This document shows, piece by piece, positions 26,923 to 35,703 of a stretch of DNA of 64,000 nt. The first letter of the stretch is position 1. Each line of letters begins with the position of its first letter. Below the pieces are notes generated by a model that ran no database searches, was not told the DNA's origin, and worked only from the letters and a program-made list of their open reading frames with translations. The position numbers were made by a program, and so were the translations under genes. This DNA comes from Ktedonobacteria bacterium (GTDB lineage: Bacteria; Chloroflexota; Ktedonobacteria; Ktedonobacterales; JACDGC01). The stretch spans positions 1-64,000 of the forward strand of contig DAIDHM010000201.1 of assembly GCA_027459705.1 (NCBI GenBank), read 5' to 3'.

Positions 26923-26964
26923 CGAAAGGGTGGGCCACATCGGGAGATGTGGCCCACCCTTTCG
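26923..26964. terminator. Bidirectional hairpin between tsaD and mdh
   Basis: Perfect 19-bp stem (arms start CGAAAGGGTGGGCC) with a GGGA loop, placed between convergent genes. There is no clear T tract on either side, so termination may depend on hairpin strength or Rho. Confidence 0.75.
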
Positions 26965-26981
26965 CTATGGTTGTCAGAGGC

Positions 26982-27908
26982 CTAGATGCCCATGACCTCA
27001 ATCAGTTCTTTCACCGCATCAGCAGAGTGGTGCAATGCGACGCGCTCGCTGTCGCTGAGGTCTAGTTCGATGACTTGTGTTATACCGTTGGCACCCATTT
27101 TGACTGGAACACCAACAAAGAGATTGTGGATGCCATATTCGCCGGTCAGGTAGACCGAGGCGGGCAGGATGCGCTGTTGGTCATACATGATAGCGTCAAT
27201 CATGTCCAGCACCGATGCCGAGGGCGCATAATAGGCGCTGCCAGACTTCAATAAATTCACGATCTCGGCGCCGCCATCCCGAGTGCGTTGAACGATCTCG
27301 CTGAGACGAGGTTCGGCGATAAGTTGTGCGACGGGCACGCCACCGACGGTCGTCATTCGGGTCAGCGGAATCATGGTGTCGCCATGGCCACCCAGGACGT
27401 ATGCTTGCACATCGCGGACCGAGACATTCAATTCTTGCGCGATGAAGGTGCGGAAGCGGGCTGTGTCCAGGACACCGGCCATGCCGAAGACACGTTCGCG
27501 TGGCAGCTTGGAGACTTTGAAGACCAACTGCGCCATTGCATCCAATGGGTTGGTGACGGGGATGAGGATGGCATTCGGAGAGGCACTGATGACCTGTTCT
27601 GTGACCGAGGTGACAATTTTTTGATTGGTGCGGACCAGATCGTCGCGGCTCATGCCTGGCTTGCGCGCGATGCCAGAGGTGATGACGACAATATCGGAGT
27701 CAGAGGTCTCTTCATAGGAATTGGTTCCAACGACATGTGAATCGTAGCCAATGACTGGGCCGGCTTCCAGGATGTCCAGGGCTTTGCCCTGTGGCAAGCC
27801 TTCAATGATATCGACAAGGACGACATCAGCATAGTTGCGTTCCGCGACGCGCTGTGCGAGGGTCGCGCCGACATTGCCGGCACCGACGACGGTAATTTTC
27901 TTACGCAT
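26982..27908 (-). CDS. mdh: Malate dehydrogenase (LDH-like type)
   Basis: 308 residues. It oxidises malate to oxaloacetate with NAD. The cofactor motif is VVGAGNVGA at ~6-14; the specificity arginines are in [11 protein letters not shown] near 81, indicating malate rather than lactate; the catalytic histidine is in [11 protein letters not shown] near 172. The sequence resembles Chloroflexus-type MDH. It is convergent with tsaD. An extended -10 box lies about 150 bases upstream of its start. Confidence 0.95.
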   Translation of the reverse strand: MRKKITVVGAGNVGATLAQRVAERNYADVVLVDIIEGLPQGKALDILEAGPVIGYDSHVVGTNSYEETSDSDIVVITSGIARKPGMSRDDLVRTNQKIVTSVTEQVISASPNAILIPVTNPLDAMAQLVFKVSKLPRERVFGMAGVLDTARFRTFIAQELNVSVRDVQAYVLGGHGDTMIPLTRMTTVGGVPVAQLIAEPRLSEIVQRTRDGGAEIVNLLKSGSAYYAPSASVLDMIDAIMYDQQRILPASVYLTGEYGIHNLFVGVPVKMGANGITQVIELDLSDSERVALHHSADAVKELIEVMGI

Positions 27909-28057
27909 AAAGGATCAGATCCTTTCTTCACTCCAGTGTGACATCAACCGGTACCGCGCGGGTCGCGAAGTGTCACGCACTGGTACCTGGCTTGTTTGCG
28001 ATGATGTGAACCGCCGATCGTCGCGACGCGCTGATCCGGTTCACGCGTGATGTCGAG

Positions 28058-28066
28058 ATTGTACCA
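28058..28066 (-). promoter_or_regulatory. Extended -10 promoter for mdh
   Basis: On the minus strand, TGG followed by TACAAT, about 150 bases before the mdh start. No -35 at 17 bases. Confidence 0.45.
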
Positions 28067-28477
28067 CACAGTATTCGCTCGCTGGTGCGTCACACCCGCC
28101 ACGCGCGGACCGCCAGACCGCAAGAGCAGATTATTGCGAAGGGTGTGTTCCGAAAAATCGGAAGGATCGCCGCAATTCGCGCGCTGTGGGGGCAACGCCG
28201 CCCACATGCTTGGCTTCTGGTCTATATTCGGCGGTACGGCGTCCCCACCCATGCGGAGCGAACATGGCAATAAGGAGCGAGACTGGCTAGGTTGTTCGAA
28301 GCATTGTGCTGCTTGGCAACCGCAATAAACCGCTTGATATCAGATAACACGCAAACTAAAATCCGGTAACAGGGAGGATATGTGGCTGAATCTGGCCCAC
28401 CGCCAAGGTCAGACTCAAGATGTTTGCTCCTCGATATTGCCATAGGATCAACTCGCAATGGTGCTCACAAACCTATA

Positions 28478-28486
28478 TGTTACGAT
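28478..28486 (+). promoter_or_regulatory. Extended -10 promoter for the GNAT-methyltransferase gene
   Basis: TGT followed by TACGAT, 27 bases before the start codon and just before the gaggagg Shine-Dalgarno. Confidence 0.4.
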
Positions 28487-28512
28487 CCTCAGTAGAGGAG
28501 GAACAGTGAAGC

Positions 28513-29838
28513 ATGGAATCAACAACGAACAACAATCTACCCGATGAAATTCGTGGGGAGCGCATCCTGTTACGCAGTGTCAGCCACGACCTGGCGACTG
28601 ATCTGGTGCCAGCTTATAATGGCGATGCGCATTTCAATGCACTGAGCGGCATCAGCACGGACTTGACCCCAGCCGCGGTTGAGGCCGATATGATTGAATC
28701 GCTGGGGATGCCAGGTGGTCGGGTGTGGCGTATTACAAGACTGTCGGATGGTGTGCTGCTAGGCGTCGCAACCACCGCGCTGGTCCCTCCCCCCAAAAAT
28801 GCCTGGATTGCCCTACTGATTATTCGGGCAGAGTACCAGCGTCAGGGCTATGGTACCGAAACCGTTCGACTGCTGGAAGGTCAATTTTTCGCCTTGCCAG
28901 AGGTCTCCCGGATTGGCCTAGGTGTCCAGGTAACAAATACCGGTGCGCTTGCTTTTTGGCAATCGCTGGGATACATCCCTGGACTGAAGCGGCGCGATCA
29001 GCACGGCAGCGAAGTCATCACATTGCGCAATGATCGGCCAGATCAGACGTCACTACAATCAGAGATTACGGCCCGTGCTCAGGCACAGTTTGGGAAGACC
29101 GCGGCGGCCTATGCGACTAGTGTCGGACATGCCAGTGGCAGTGAATTGCAGGAGGTCGCCAATATCGCCGCATTGGCTCCCCTGGAGGGGATCGCACTGG
29201 ATGTCGCCACCGGGGCGGGGCATACCGCTTTTGCCATCGCCCCGTATTTGCGCCAGGTTGTCGCCAGCGATCTCACCCCAGCGATGTTAGAGGAAGTGGC
29301 GAGGGGGGCCTCTGCACGCGGCCTGGCGAATGTCGTCACGGTGCAGGCCGATGTCCATACGCTGCCTTTCGAAGATGATTTTTTTGATCTCGTCACTGTG
29401 CGCATTGCGCCGCACCACTTTGCCGCATTGCCACTCGCGTTGCGCGAGATGGTGCGCGTGACACGCCCCGGCGGCATCCTGTTAGTGATCGACAATATCG
29501 TTCCGGAGGATCCTGAAGTGGGCAACTTCCTGAATCATGTCGAGCGCTTGCGCGATCCTTCGCATCTGCGCGCCCTCACGGAAGCGGAATGGCGGCAACT
29601 CTTTGAAGATAATCATCTGGACATTTTCGAAATCGAGCATTATCGCCGACGGCATGATTACGCGGATTGGGTAGCGCGCGCGCAGGTGCCAAGTGAGGAG
29701 CTACCCATCCTGCATGCAGCCTTCCTCGGCGCCAGCGAGGCGGCGCGCGCGCAATATCAGGTAGAGATCGTTGATGGTCGTATGGTCGCATTTACCGATT
29801 TGAAGTTGCTCATCGCCGCTCGCAAGCCGATGCGATGA
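28513..29838 (+). CDS. Fusion of GNAT acetyltransferase and class I SAM methyltransferase
   Basis: 441 residues. N-terminal ~1-175 is a RimJ-like GNAT: ERILLRSV at the start, the acetyl-CoA loop EYQRQGYGTETVRLL near 112 and NTGALAFWQSLGYIPG near 150. From ~185 a methyltransferase follows with motif I ALDVATGAGHTAFAIAP near 232, ASDLTPAML, LPFEDDFFDLVTVRIAPHHF near 287, and a post-II region resembling UbiE/COQ5-type enzymes. There is no frameshift at the junction, and the linker (DRPDQTSLQSE) is short. Substrates are unknown. Fused modules may act successively on one metabolite or merely share regulation. Confidence 0.82.
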   Translation: MESTTNNNLPDEIRGERILLRSVSHDLATDLVPAYNGDAHFNALSGISTDLTPAAVEADMIESLGMPGGRVWRITRLSDGVLLGVATTALVPPPKNAWIALLIIRAEYQRQGYGTETVRLLEGQFFALPEVSRIGLGVQVTNTGALAFWQSLGYIPGLKRRDQHGSEVITLRNDRPDQTSLQSEITARAQAQFGKTAAAYATSVGHASGSELQEVANIAALAPLEGIALDVATGAGHTAFAIAPYLRQVVASDLTPAMLEEVARGASARGLANVVTVQADVHTLPFEDDFFDLVTVRIAPHHFAALPLALREMVRVTRPGGILLVIDNIVPEDPEVGNFLNHVERLRDPSHLRALTEAEWRQLFEDNHLDIFEIEHYRRRHDYADWVARAQVPSEELPILHAAFLGASEAARAQYQVEIVDGRMVAFTDLKLLIAARKPMR

Positions 29839-29864
29839 ATAGGCCGAAGCTCGGACGGAGGTAT

Positions 29865-29893
29865 TTGATTTTTAATACTTTGTATTGTATAGT
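29865..29893 (+). promoter_or_regulatory. Sigma70-type promoter of the CatE-like gene
   Basis: TTGATT, 17 bases, TATAGT. It overlaps the inverted repeat at 29874-29914, and the predicted start point falls inside that repeat. Confidence 0.65.
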
Positions 29894-29914
29894 TACTATA
29901 TAATACAAAGTATT
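29874..29914 (+). promoter_or_regulatory. Operator-like perfect inverted repeat
   Basis: AATACTTTGTATT and its exact reverse complement AATACAAAGTATT separated by 15 bases. Each arm contains its own smaller palindrome (ATAC-TTT-GTAT). The left arm lies between the -35 and -10, the right arm covers the expected start of transcription, so a bound dimer or tetramer would block the promoter. The regulator is not encoded nearby. Confidence 0.75.
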
Positions 29915-29955
29915 GGGATACCAACGTTGTTCTGGTATCGCCCAGGAGGCACACA

Positions 29956-30849
29956 ATGTCACAAGTCAACCAAGTTTCAACTTCGCAGTCGATAGCGATC
30001 GATCCCGCCACGCAGATAGGGATCGTCACATTGGCGGTTGCCGACCTTGCCCGGTCGGTCGAGTTTTACACAAAAGCTATCGGCTTCGCCATCATTGCCG
30101 CCAGCGCGAATGAAACCGTGCTGGGTGCGGGCGGCGAGCCGCTCTTGCGGCTGAGAGAGGAGCGCGGCGCACGCGCGTGGCCACAAGATCAACAGGGCTA
30201 TACTGGCCTTTATCACTTCGCGATTCTCGTCCCAAATCGCGCGGCCCTTGGGCAATGGTTGCGTCAGTGGGTGGGGCAGGGATATCCGCTCCCTGGTCAG
30301 GGCGATCATCTGGTTAGCGAAGCGCTGTACCTTACAGATCCTGATGGCAATGGCATTGAGGTCTATCGTGACCGTCCTCGTGACCAGTGGACATGGCGCA
30401 ATGGACAGGTGGTCATGGCAACGGACCCGGTCGATATACGCGGTGTATTGGAGGCCGGAGACCATGCGGAGACGCCCTGGGCGGGGATGCCGAAAGGAAC
30501 TCGTGTTGGGCATATCCACCTGCAAGTCGGTGACATCCCGACTGCCTCCGAGTTCTATCATGGTGTACTGGGCTTCGATATCGTTGCGCATATGCCCTCA
30601 GCGCTCTTTATCTCAGCCGGTGGGTATCACCACCACATCGGCATGAATACCTGGCACAGTCGGGGTGCGGGCCACGCGCCAGCCGGGTTTGCCGGACTGC
30701 GCAAGTTCACCATCGATTTCGCCAGTGAGGAAGCGCGCTCCGCTACGGTCGCGCGGATAGCGGCTGCCGGGATTCCCATGCGGACAGAAGGGTCAGATAT
30801 ATTCGTCGAGGATCCCTGGCAAAACACGATACAACTGCGTCTTGTCTGA
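29956..30849 (+). CDS. CatE-like VOC-family ring-cleavage dioxygenase
   Basis: 297 residues with ggagg upstream. Two vicinal-oxygen-chelate modules: residues ~18-145 (GIVTLAVADLARSVEFYTKAIGF, YHFAILVP, LTDPDGNGIEVY) and ~175-295 (GHIHLQVGDIPTASEFYHGVLGF, HHHIGMNTW). Metal ligands expected for extradiol dioxygenases are the histidines of GHIHLQV and GGYHHHIG and a glutamate near the C-terminus. This is the pattern of catechol-2,3-dioxygenase CatE/MhqE-type proteins involved in quinone and catechol detoxification. The tight operator upstream supports inducible expression. The exact substrate is uncertain. Confidence 0.88.
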   Translation: MSQVNQVSTSQSIAIDPATQIGIVTLAVADLARSVEFYTKAIGFAIIAASANETVLGAGGEPLLRLREERGARAWPQDQQGYTGLYHFAILVPNRAALGQWLRQWVGQGYPLPGQGDHLVSEALYLTDPDGNGIEVYRDRPRDQWTWRNGQVVMATDPVDIRGVLEAGDHAETPWAGMPKGTRVGHIHLQVGDIPTASEFYHGVLGFDIVAHMPSALFISAGGYHHHIGMNTWHSRGAGHAPAGFAGLRKFTIDFASEEARSATVARIAAAGIPMRTEGSDIFVEDPWQNTIQLRLV

Positions 30850-30865
30850 GGTCGAACAGCAACTG

Positions 30866-30904
30866 CCCAACAGCGCCGCTTCGTAATGAAGCGGCGCTGT
30901 TGGG
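30866..30904 (+). terminator. Hairpin terminator after the CatE-like gene
   Basis: Perfect 17-bp stem (arms start CCCAACAGCGCCGC) with a GTAAT loop, 17 bases after the stop codon. Only TTAAGG follows, so no true T tract. Confidence 0.75.
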
Positions 30905-31370
30905 TTAAGGTGGGGTTGGCGATCGTCTCAAAGCAATCAGCTTGCCTGACTGATGGAGTGCTCGGTAGTGGGGATGAGCGCTGTGAGTGCGGACTGGAGC
31001 GCGATGGGGTCGAGCGGCAAGCGCAATACGGCGATCTGATATGCAGTAATTCACAGATCTCTCACGATGGTCTTGATCGAGTAGAGTGAGGAGATCAGGA
31101 GAGGCTACTGGAGCGTTTCGGCATGTCCTAGACATTTGACAAAGGGTTGGTGGCGTGGTAGTCTTAATCGATGTATGCGGCGGAGCACAGGCTCAGTGTG
31201 TCCTAATGATAGCCTGCTCGTAACGCCCCACACCGCTTCTCAAACCATCATGCATCACCGCGCGGTGTGTCAAATGCCCACAGATGCACGCCGTGCCTGG
31301 AAGTGCTGACCAGGTGTGGTGCGGACCACAAAGCGAAGAAACTATCGGATAACGAGTTGGAGGCAATTGG
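30905..31370 (+). other. Leader region of the str operon
   Basis: About 465 bases without a recognisable gene between the CatE terminator and rpsL. It contains a good promoter at 31136-31164, leaving a ~200-base untranslated leader before rpsL. No rpoBC genes precede rpsL here. Confidence 0.5.
31136..31164 (+). promoter_or_regulatory. Sigma70-type promoter of rpsL-rpsG-fusA
   Basis: Perfect TTGACA, 17-base spacer, TAGTCT. Confidence 0.65.
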
Positions 31371-31814
31371 GTGCCAACTATCAATCAATTGGTGCGCAAG
31401 GGGCGTCAGGATAAGGTCAAGAAATCGAAGGCCCCTGCATTGCGATTCACGTATAATGCGTTGAAGAATCGCGTCGATCGTCTCGATGGCGCTCCGTTCA
31501 AACGCGGGGTCTGCACGCAGGTGCGTACGATAACCCCGAAGAAACCAAACTCCGCGCTACGCAAGATCGCTCGTGTGCGTCTGACGAATCATATGGAAGT
31601 CACGGCGTATATTCCGGGAGAGGGTCATTCTCTGCAGGAGCATTCCGTGGTCTTGATCCGCGGCGGTCGTGTGAAAGATCTGCCGAGTGTGCGATACCAT
31701 ATCGTGCGCGGCCCGCTGGACTGCAAAGGGGTAGAAAAGCGGCAGCAGGGGCGATCAAAGTACGGAGCAAAGCGCCCGAAACCAGGCGCGGCGGCGGCGG
31801 CGAAAAAACGTTGA
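31371..31814 (+). CDS. rpsL: 30S ribosomal protein S12 (uS12)
   Basis: 147 residues, GTG start with ttggagg eight bases upstream. It is a decoding-centre protein of the 30S subunit. [19 protein letters not shown] near residue 45 and the later [21 protein letters not shown] are diagnostic. The lysine of TPKKPNS, where streptomycin-resistance changes occur in other bacteria, is unaltered. The C-terminus is a Lys/Ala-rich tail slightly longer than in E. coli. It is first gene of the str operon. Confidence 0.97.
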   Translation: MPTINQLVRKGRQDKVKKSKAPALRFTYNALKNRVDRLDGAPFKRGVCTQVRTITPKKPNSALRKIARVRLTNHMEVTAYIPGEGHSLQEHSVVLIRGGRVKDLPSVRYHIVRGPLDCKGVEKRQQGRSKYGAKRPKPGAAAAAKKR

Positions 31815-32195
31815 TCGAATGCTGATTCAGTTCTGAGTGAACCTGGATAGTATTTGCACTGTTTTTCAGGGCCGGGGCGTAAGTTCCGGCGTTCTCGGTA
31901 GGATGCGAGAGTCCGCGAAGCGCGGCGTTGCGCATCAATGGTATCGCGTACAACCCGTATAGCGGCCAGTGCCACCATGAATAGCTCTCCGCTATTCGGC
32001 GCTTGCCACCGTCAAGGAAACCCGTCGCGCGTGCGCGGCCAGGTCCTGGGCGGCATATGCGGCCCGACGCGCCCATCCCGGCGTCGGCAATGTGATCGAA
32101 TCTTCTGTGCGCCCAGCGCGCGTAAGCTTCCTGGCTTGACGCCAACGATATCGTATGGATGGCTGAGTATGCTCAGCCAAGCTGGAGGAATGTTC
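31815..32195 (+). other. Long spacer between rpsL and rpsG with hairpins
   Basis: 380 bases without a credible ORF, in an operon where this gap is usually short. It ends with a perfect 8-bp hairpin (TGGCTGAG / CTCAGCCA, 32160-32179) immediately before the rpsG Shine-Dalgarno. In E. coli, S7 represses its operon by binding this intercistronic region; a similar role here is inference. Confidence 0.5.
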
Positions 32196-32687
32196 ATGCG
32201 GCGAGGTACGAGTGTTCGGCGCCCAATCCTACCCGATGCTCGATTTGGCAACGTGCATGTCACGCAATTCATTGGTCGGTTGATGCTCGATGGCAAGCGC
32301 AGCTTGGCGGAGCGCATCATGTACCAAGCGTTCGAGATTATTGACGAGCGTACCCAGGTCTCGACAGACGAGCGCCTGAAGCGCCCGGCCCTTGAAGTCT
32401 TCGAGATGGCGTTACGCAACGCTACCCCCACCGTCGAGGTGAAACCGCGACGTGTTGGTGGCGCGACCTACCAGGTCCCGATAGACATTCGCCGCGAGCG
32501 GCGCGATGCCCTGGCGATGCGTTGGCTGTTACAGGCAGCGCGTTCACGCAAGGGAAAACCGATGGCGGATCGGTTGGCCTCCGAATTGTTGGACGCGGCC
32601 CTCATGCAGGGGGCGGCGATCCGAAAACGCGAAGAAACCCATAAGATGGCAGAATCGAACCGGGCCTTCGCCCATTATCGACGGTGA
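32196..32687 (+). CDS. rpsG: 30S ribosomal protein S7 (uS7)
   Basis: 163 residues starting [18 protein letters not shown]. The GGAGG at 32184-32188 is seven bases from this ATG but only one from the ATG at 32190. S7 nucleates assembly of the 30S head. The family blocks [19 protein letters not shown] and [16 protein letters not shown] are clear, and [15 protein letters not shown] ends the protein. The stop overlaps the fusA ribosome-binding region. A hairpin just upstream may be regulatory. Confidence 0.96.
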   Translation: MRRGTSVRRPILPDARFGNVHVTQFIGRLMLDGKRSLAERIMYQAFEIIDERTQVSTDERLKRPALEVFEMALRNATPTVEVKPRRVGGATYQVPIDIRRERRDALAMRWLLQAARSRKGKPMADRLASELLDAALMQGAAIRKREETHKMAESNRAFAHYRR

Positions 32688-32692
32688 GGATC

Positions 32693-34792
32693 ATGCCCAG
32701 AGAGTATCCCCTTGAACGCACCCGGAATATCGGTATTATCGCTCATATCGACGCCGGCAAGACGACCACTACGGAACGAATCCTGTTCTACACCAAAAAA
32801 ATCCATCGTATCGGCGAGGTCCATGAAGGTGCCGCAACGATGGACTGGATGCCCCAAGAACAGGAACGCGGGATCACGATCACTTCGGCGGCGACTACCT
32901 GCTTTTGGAAAGACAACCGGATCAATATCATTGATACTCCAGGCCATGTCGATTTCACCGTCGAGGTGGAACGCTCGTTACGTGTCCTGGATGGTGGCGT
33001 GGTGGTCTTCGATGCCGTGGCTGGCGTGGAACCACAGTCAGAGACAGTGTGGCGCCAGGCCGACAAATATCACGTGCCGCGCATCTGCTTCGTGAATAAG
33101 ATGGACCGCATGGGCGCCGATTTCTGGCGCACGGTCGGTATGATTACTGATCGACTCAATGCGACGCCACTCCCTATCCAGATCCCGATTGGTCGAGAAT
33201 CCAACTTCAAAGGGTTCATCGATCTGATCGAAGAGCAGGCGGTCATCTTCATCGATGACCTGGGCACGAAGTCTGAGGCTGTCGAGATTCCGGCTGAGAT
33301 GGCAACGGAAGTCCGAACCCATCGCGAAACCATGATCGAGAAGATCGCCGAGACCGATGAAGCGTTGACAGAGAAATATCTCCTGGGCGAAACCATCACC
33401 GTCGATGAGATTCGCACGGCCCTCCGCCATGCCTGTATCAGTGGTGCACTGGTGCCAGTGCTCTGCGGCACAGCGCTGAAGAATAAAGGGGTCCAGGCGA
33501 TGCTGGACGCCGTTATTGATTACTTGCCGTCACCGCTGGACATTCCCCCGCCTATCGCGGTCGATCCGCAGACAGGCGAGGATATTCAGTTGCTGGTGAG
33601 TGACAATGGTACGTTCGCAGCCCTGGCATTCAAGATCGTCGCTGATCCATATGGTCGTCTGACGTACATGCGGGTCTACTCCGGTAAGATGGAGAAAGGC
33701 TCATATGTTTATAACGTCACCAAGGGACGCCGCGAACGTATCGGGCGACTCTTGCAGATGCATGCCAACCACCGCGAAGACATCGACGCGGTCTATGCTG
33801 GCGAAATCTGCGCGGCTGTCGGCCTGAAGGATACATTTACTGGCGACTCGCTCAGTGAACCTGACCATCCGGTGCAACTGGAGTCTATCATCTTTCCGCA
33901 GCCGGTCATCTCGATCTCGATCGAGCCCAAGACCAAGGCTGACCAGGATAAGATGGGCGTCGCCCTGCAACGCTTGGCGGAAGAAGATCCCACCTTCAAG
34001 GTGCATGTCGATGAGGAGTCAGGCCAGACCTTGATCTCCGGCATGGGCGAATTGCATCTGGAGGTGATCATCGACCGCATGTTCCGTGAGTTCAAGGTCG
34101 AGGCGAACCAGGGCAAACCTCAGGTGGCGTATCGCGAAACCATCACAATGCCCGCGCAGGCGCAGGGCCGCTTCGTCCGGCAATCTGGTGGTCGTGGCCA
34201 GTATGGCGATGTGTGGATTAAAGTCGAACCAAGCGAACGTGGTAAGGGTGTCGAGTTCGTCAATGGTATCGTTGGCGGCGTTGTTCCTCGTGAGTACATC
34301 AAGCCTGTCGAAGAAGGTGTCCGCGAGGCGCTGGAGGCTGGTGTGGTTGCCGGCTATCCGGTGATCGATGTGAAAGCGACGCTCTATGATGGGTCGTACC
34401 ACGAAGTGGACTCCAACGAAATGGCCTTTAAAACGGCTGGATCGATGGGTGTCCGCAGCGCTGTCAACAAAGCCAAGCCGGTTTTGTTGGAGCCCATCTT
34501 CAAGGTTGAAGTGGTCACCTCCCAGGATTTCTATGGCGACGTGATCGGTGATCTGAATCGTCGCCGTGGTGTTATCCTTGGAATGGACGAGCGTGGTGGT
34601 TCACAGGTCGTGCGGGCGAATGTTCCGCTCTCCGAGATGTTCGGATACATCAGCGATCTTCGTTCAATGACCAGCGGTCGTGCCTCCAGCAGCATGGAAT
34701 TTTCGCATTATGCTGAGGTGCCGACCACGATTGCGCAGGAAATCATCGCGAAATCTGCCGGCCGCCTTTCGGCGCGCATTGGCAGTCAGTAA
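32693..34792 (+). CDS. fusA: Elongation factor G
   Basis: 699 residues from [16 protein letters not shown]; a GTG at 32684 would overlap rpsG. This translocation GTPase has G1 AHIDAGKTT, the switch region [23 protein letters not shown] and NKMDR. The C-terminal domains follow the standard plan, with [12 protein letters not shown] in domain IV and [18 protein letters not shown] near the end. Normal length. It is last gene of the str transcription unit, since a strong hairpin follows and tuf is absent. Confidence 0.98.
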   Translation: MPREYPLERTRNIGIIAHIDAGKTTTTERILFYTKKIHRIGEVHEGAATMDWMPQEQERGITITSAATTCFWKDNRINIIDTPGHVDFTVEVERSLRVLDGGVVVFDAVAGVEPQSETVWRQADKYHVPRICFVNKMDRMGADFWRTVGMITDRLNATPLPIQIPIGRESNFKGFIDLIEEQAVIFIDDLGTKSEAVEIPAEMATEVRTHRETMIEKIAETDEALTEKYLLGETITVDEIRTALRHACISGALVPVLCGTALKNKGVQAMLDAVIDYLPSPLDIPPPIAVDPQTGEDIQLLVSDNGTFAALAFKIVADPYGRLTYMRVYSGKMEKGSYVYNVTKGRRERIGRLLQMHANHREDIDAVYAGEICAAVGLKDTFTGDSLSEPDHPVQLESIIFPQPVISISIEPKTKADQDKMGVALQRLAEEDPTFKVHVDEESGQTLISGMGELHLEVIIDRMFREFKVEANQGKPQVAYRETITMPAQAQGRFVRQSGGRGQYGDVWIKVEPSERGKGVEFVNGIVGGVVPREYIKPVEEGVREALEAGVVAGYPVIDVKATLYDGSYHEVDSNEMAFKTAGSMGVRSAVNKAKPVLLEPIFKVEVVTSQDFYGDVIGDLNRRRGVILGMDERGGSQVVRANVPLSEMFGYISDLRSMTSGRASSSMEFSHYAEVPTTIAQEIIAKSAGRLSARIGSQ

Positions 34793-34794
34793 TG

Positions 34795-34830
34795 GTGAGG
34801 GGATATCAGTTACGGCTGATATCCCCTCAC
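34795..34830 (+). terminator. Hairpin terminator after fusA
   Basis: Perfect 15-bp stem (GTGAGGGGATATCAG / CTGATATCCCCTCAC) with a six-base loop directly after the stop codon; no T tract. Confidence 0.7.
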
Positions 34831-34878
34831 TGTTCATCCGGAGGACGTGGGTAACCATCGCCTAATCGGGTGACCTAT

Positions 34879-34908
34879 TTGGCAATCTTGCCACGTATGG
34901 GATATGAT
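34879..34908 (+). promoter_or_regulatory. Sigma70-type promoter of the S10 operon
   Basis: TTGGCA, 18-base spacer, TATGAT, about 92 bases before rpsJ and downstream of the fusA hairpin. Confidence 0.65.
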
Positions 34909-35000
34909 CAATCGTTGCCCCCTCACCGATATGATTGGCCTCTCTATTGGTTGCAAGAGCGAGGTCGGGGGGACGGGCGAAATCAGTAAGAGGAAGCGTC

Positions 35001-35318
35001 ATGGCGGGAAATCAAAAGCAGCGAATCCGTATTCGGCTGCGTGCGTACGACCATCACATTCTGGATAAATCGGCGAAACAGATCGTCGAAACGGCGGAAG
35101 CCTCTGGGGCGACGGTATCTGGTCCGATTCCCTTGCCGACAGAGATCAAGAAGTTCACGGTGTTGCGCTCCCCCTTCATCGATAAGGATTCGCGCGAACA
35201 GTTCGAGATTCGGACGCATAAGCGTCTGATCGACATTCTGGAACCCACGGCCAAAACGGTGGAACAACTGACGCGGTTGAATCTGCCAGGTGGCGTGAAC
35301 ATCGAGATCAAACTTTAG
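35001..35318 (+). CDS. rpsJ: 30S ribosomal protein S10 (uS10)
   Basis: 105 residues from [18 protein letters not shown], the normal length; the longer ORF start at 34935 is not used because aagagga precedes this ATG. S10 belongs to the 30S head and, with NusB, to antitermination complexes. [20 protein letters not shown] and the C-terminal [14 protein letters not shown] are diagnostic. It is followed, unusually, by a 385-base gap before rplC. Confidence 0.97.
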   Translation: MAGNQKQRIRIRLRAYDHHILDKSAKQIVETAEASGATVSGPIPLPTEIKKFTVLRSPFIDKDSREQFEIRTHKRLIDILEPTAKTVEQLTRLNLPGGVNIEIKL

Positions 35319-35703
35319 CAGTGACCCATGCAGGCCGAGCGTTGCCCGGGTTGAACCCGGAGGAGGCGCGGCCCATAACGGTAAGCGGACGCGCGAGATT
35401 CGCGCAAGATGGGACTCTGCGGCCTGGTTGGCGTACGCGATGGTACGCCGCGTGTCTCGCCCATAAGTGTTGGAGCTGGACACGTTCTCCTGCGGAGATA
35501 ACAGGTCACAAGCGCCATCTGGTGGGAATCCCCGTATATCGCGTCTGCAAGAATTCCGGGAACCGGCTTTCGAACGATGTTGCGTGCTGGCGCAAGTGGC
35601 ACTGGCAGGTTCTGGCGTACGTGTGTTGCGTGATGCACGCCGGACCAAGCAGGGGCCAACCGGCTTATTGGAATCCAGTACATTTTGAGACGCGAGGCAA
35701 ACG
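35319..35703 (+). other. Long structured spacer between rpsJ and rplC
   Basis: 385 bases without a recognisable protein. ORFs on both strands here have no family resemblance. Local hairpins are visible: CCGGGT-tga-ACCCGG (35346-35360) and GGCGTAC-gcgatg-GTACGCC (35430-35449). Elsewhere the S10 operon leader is a control site for L4; here the structured gap is internal, so a leader-like regulatory RNA is possible but unproven. Confidence 0.45.

Larger units (their letters stand above)
27909..28512. other. Long divergent intergenic region
   Basis: About 600 bases between mdh (minus) and the GNAT-methyltransferase gene (plus). It holds one extended -10 box for each gene. Short ORFs on both strands show no recognisable protein and no Shine-Dalgarno. 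No tRNA T-loop or repeat was found. Confidence 0.5.

Noticed and set aside
27909-28512. tRNA or small RNA in the mdh intergenic region
   Set aside because: No T-loop consensus or cloverleaf could be found by eye. Only promoter-like boxes are supportable.
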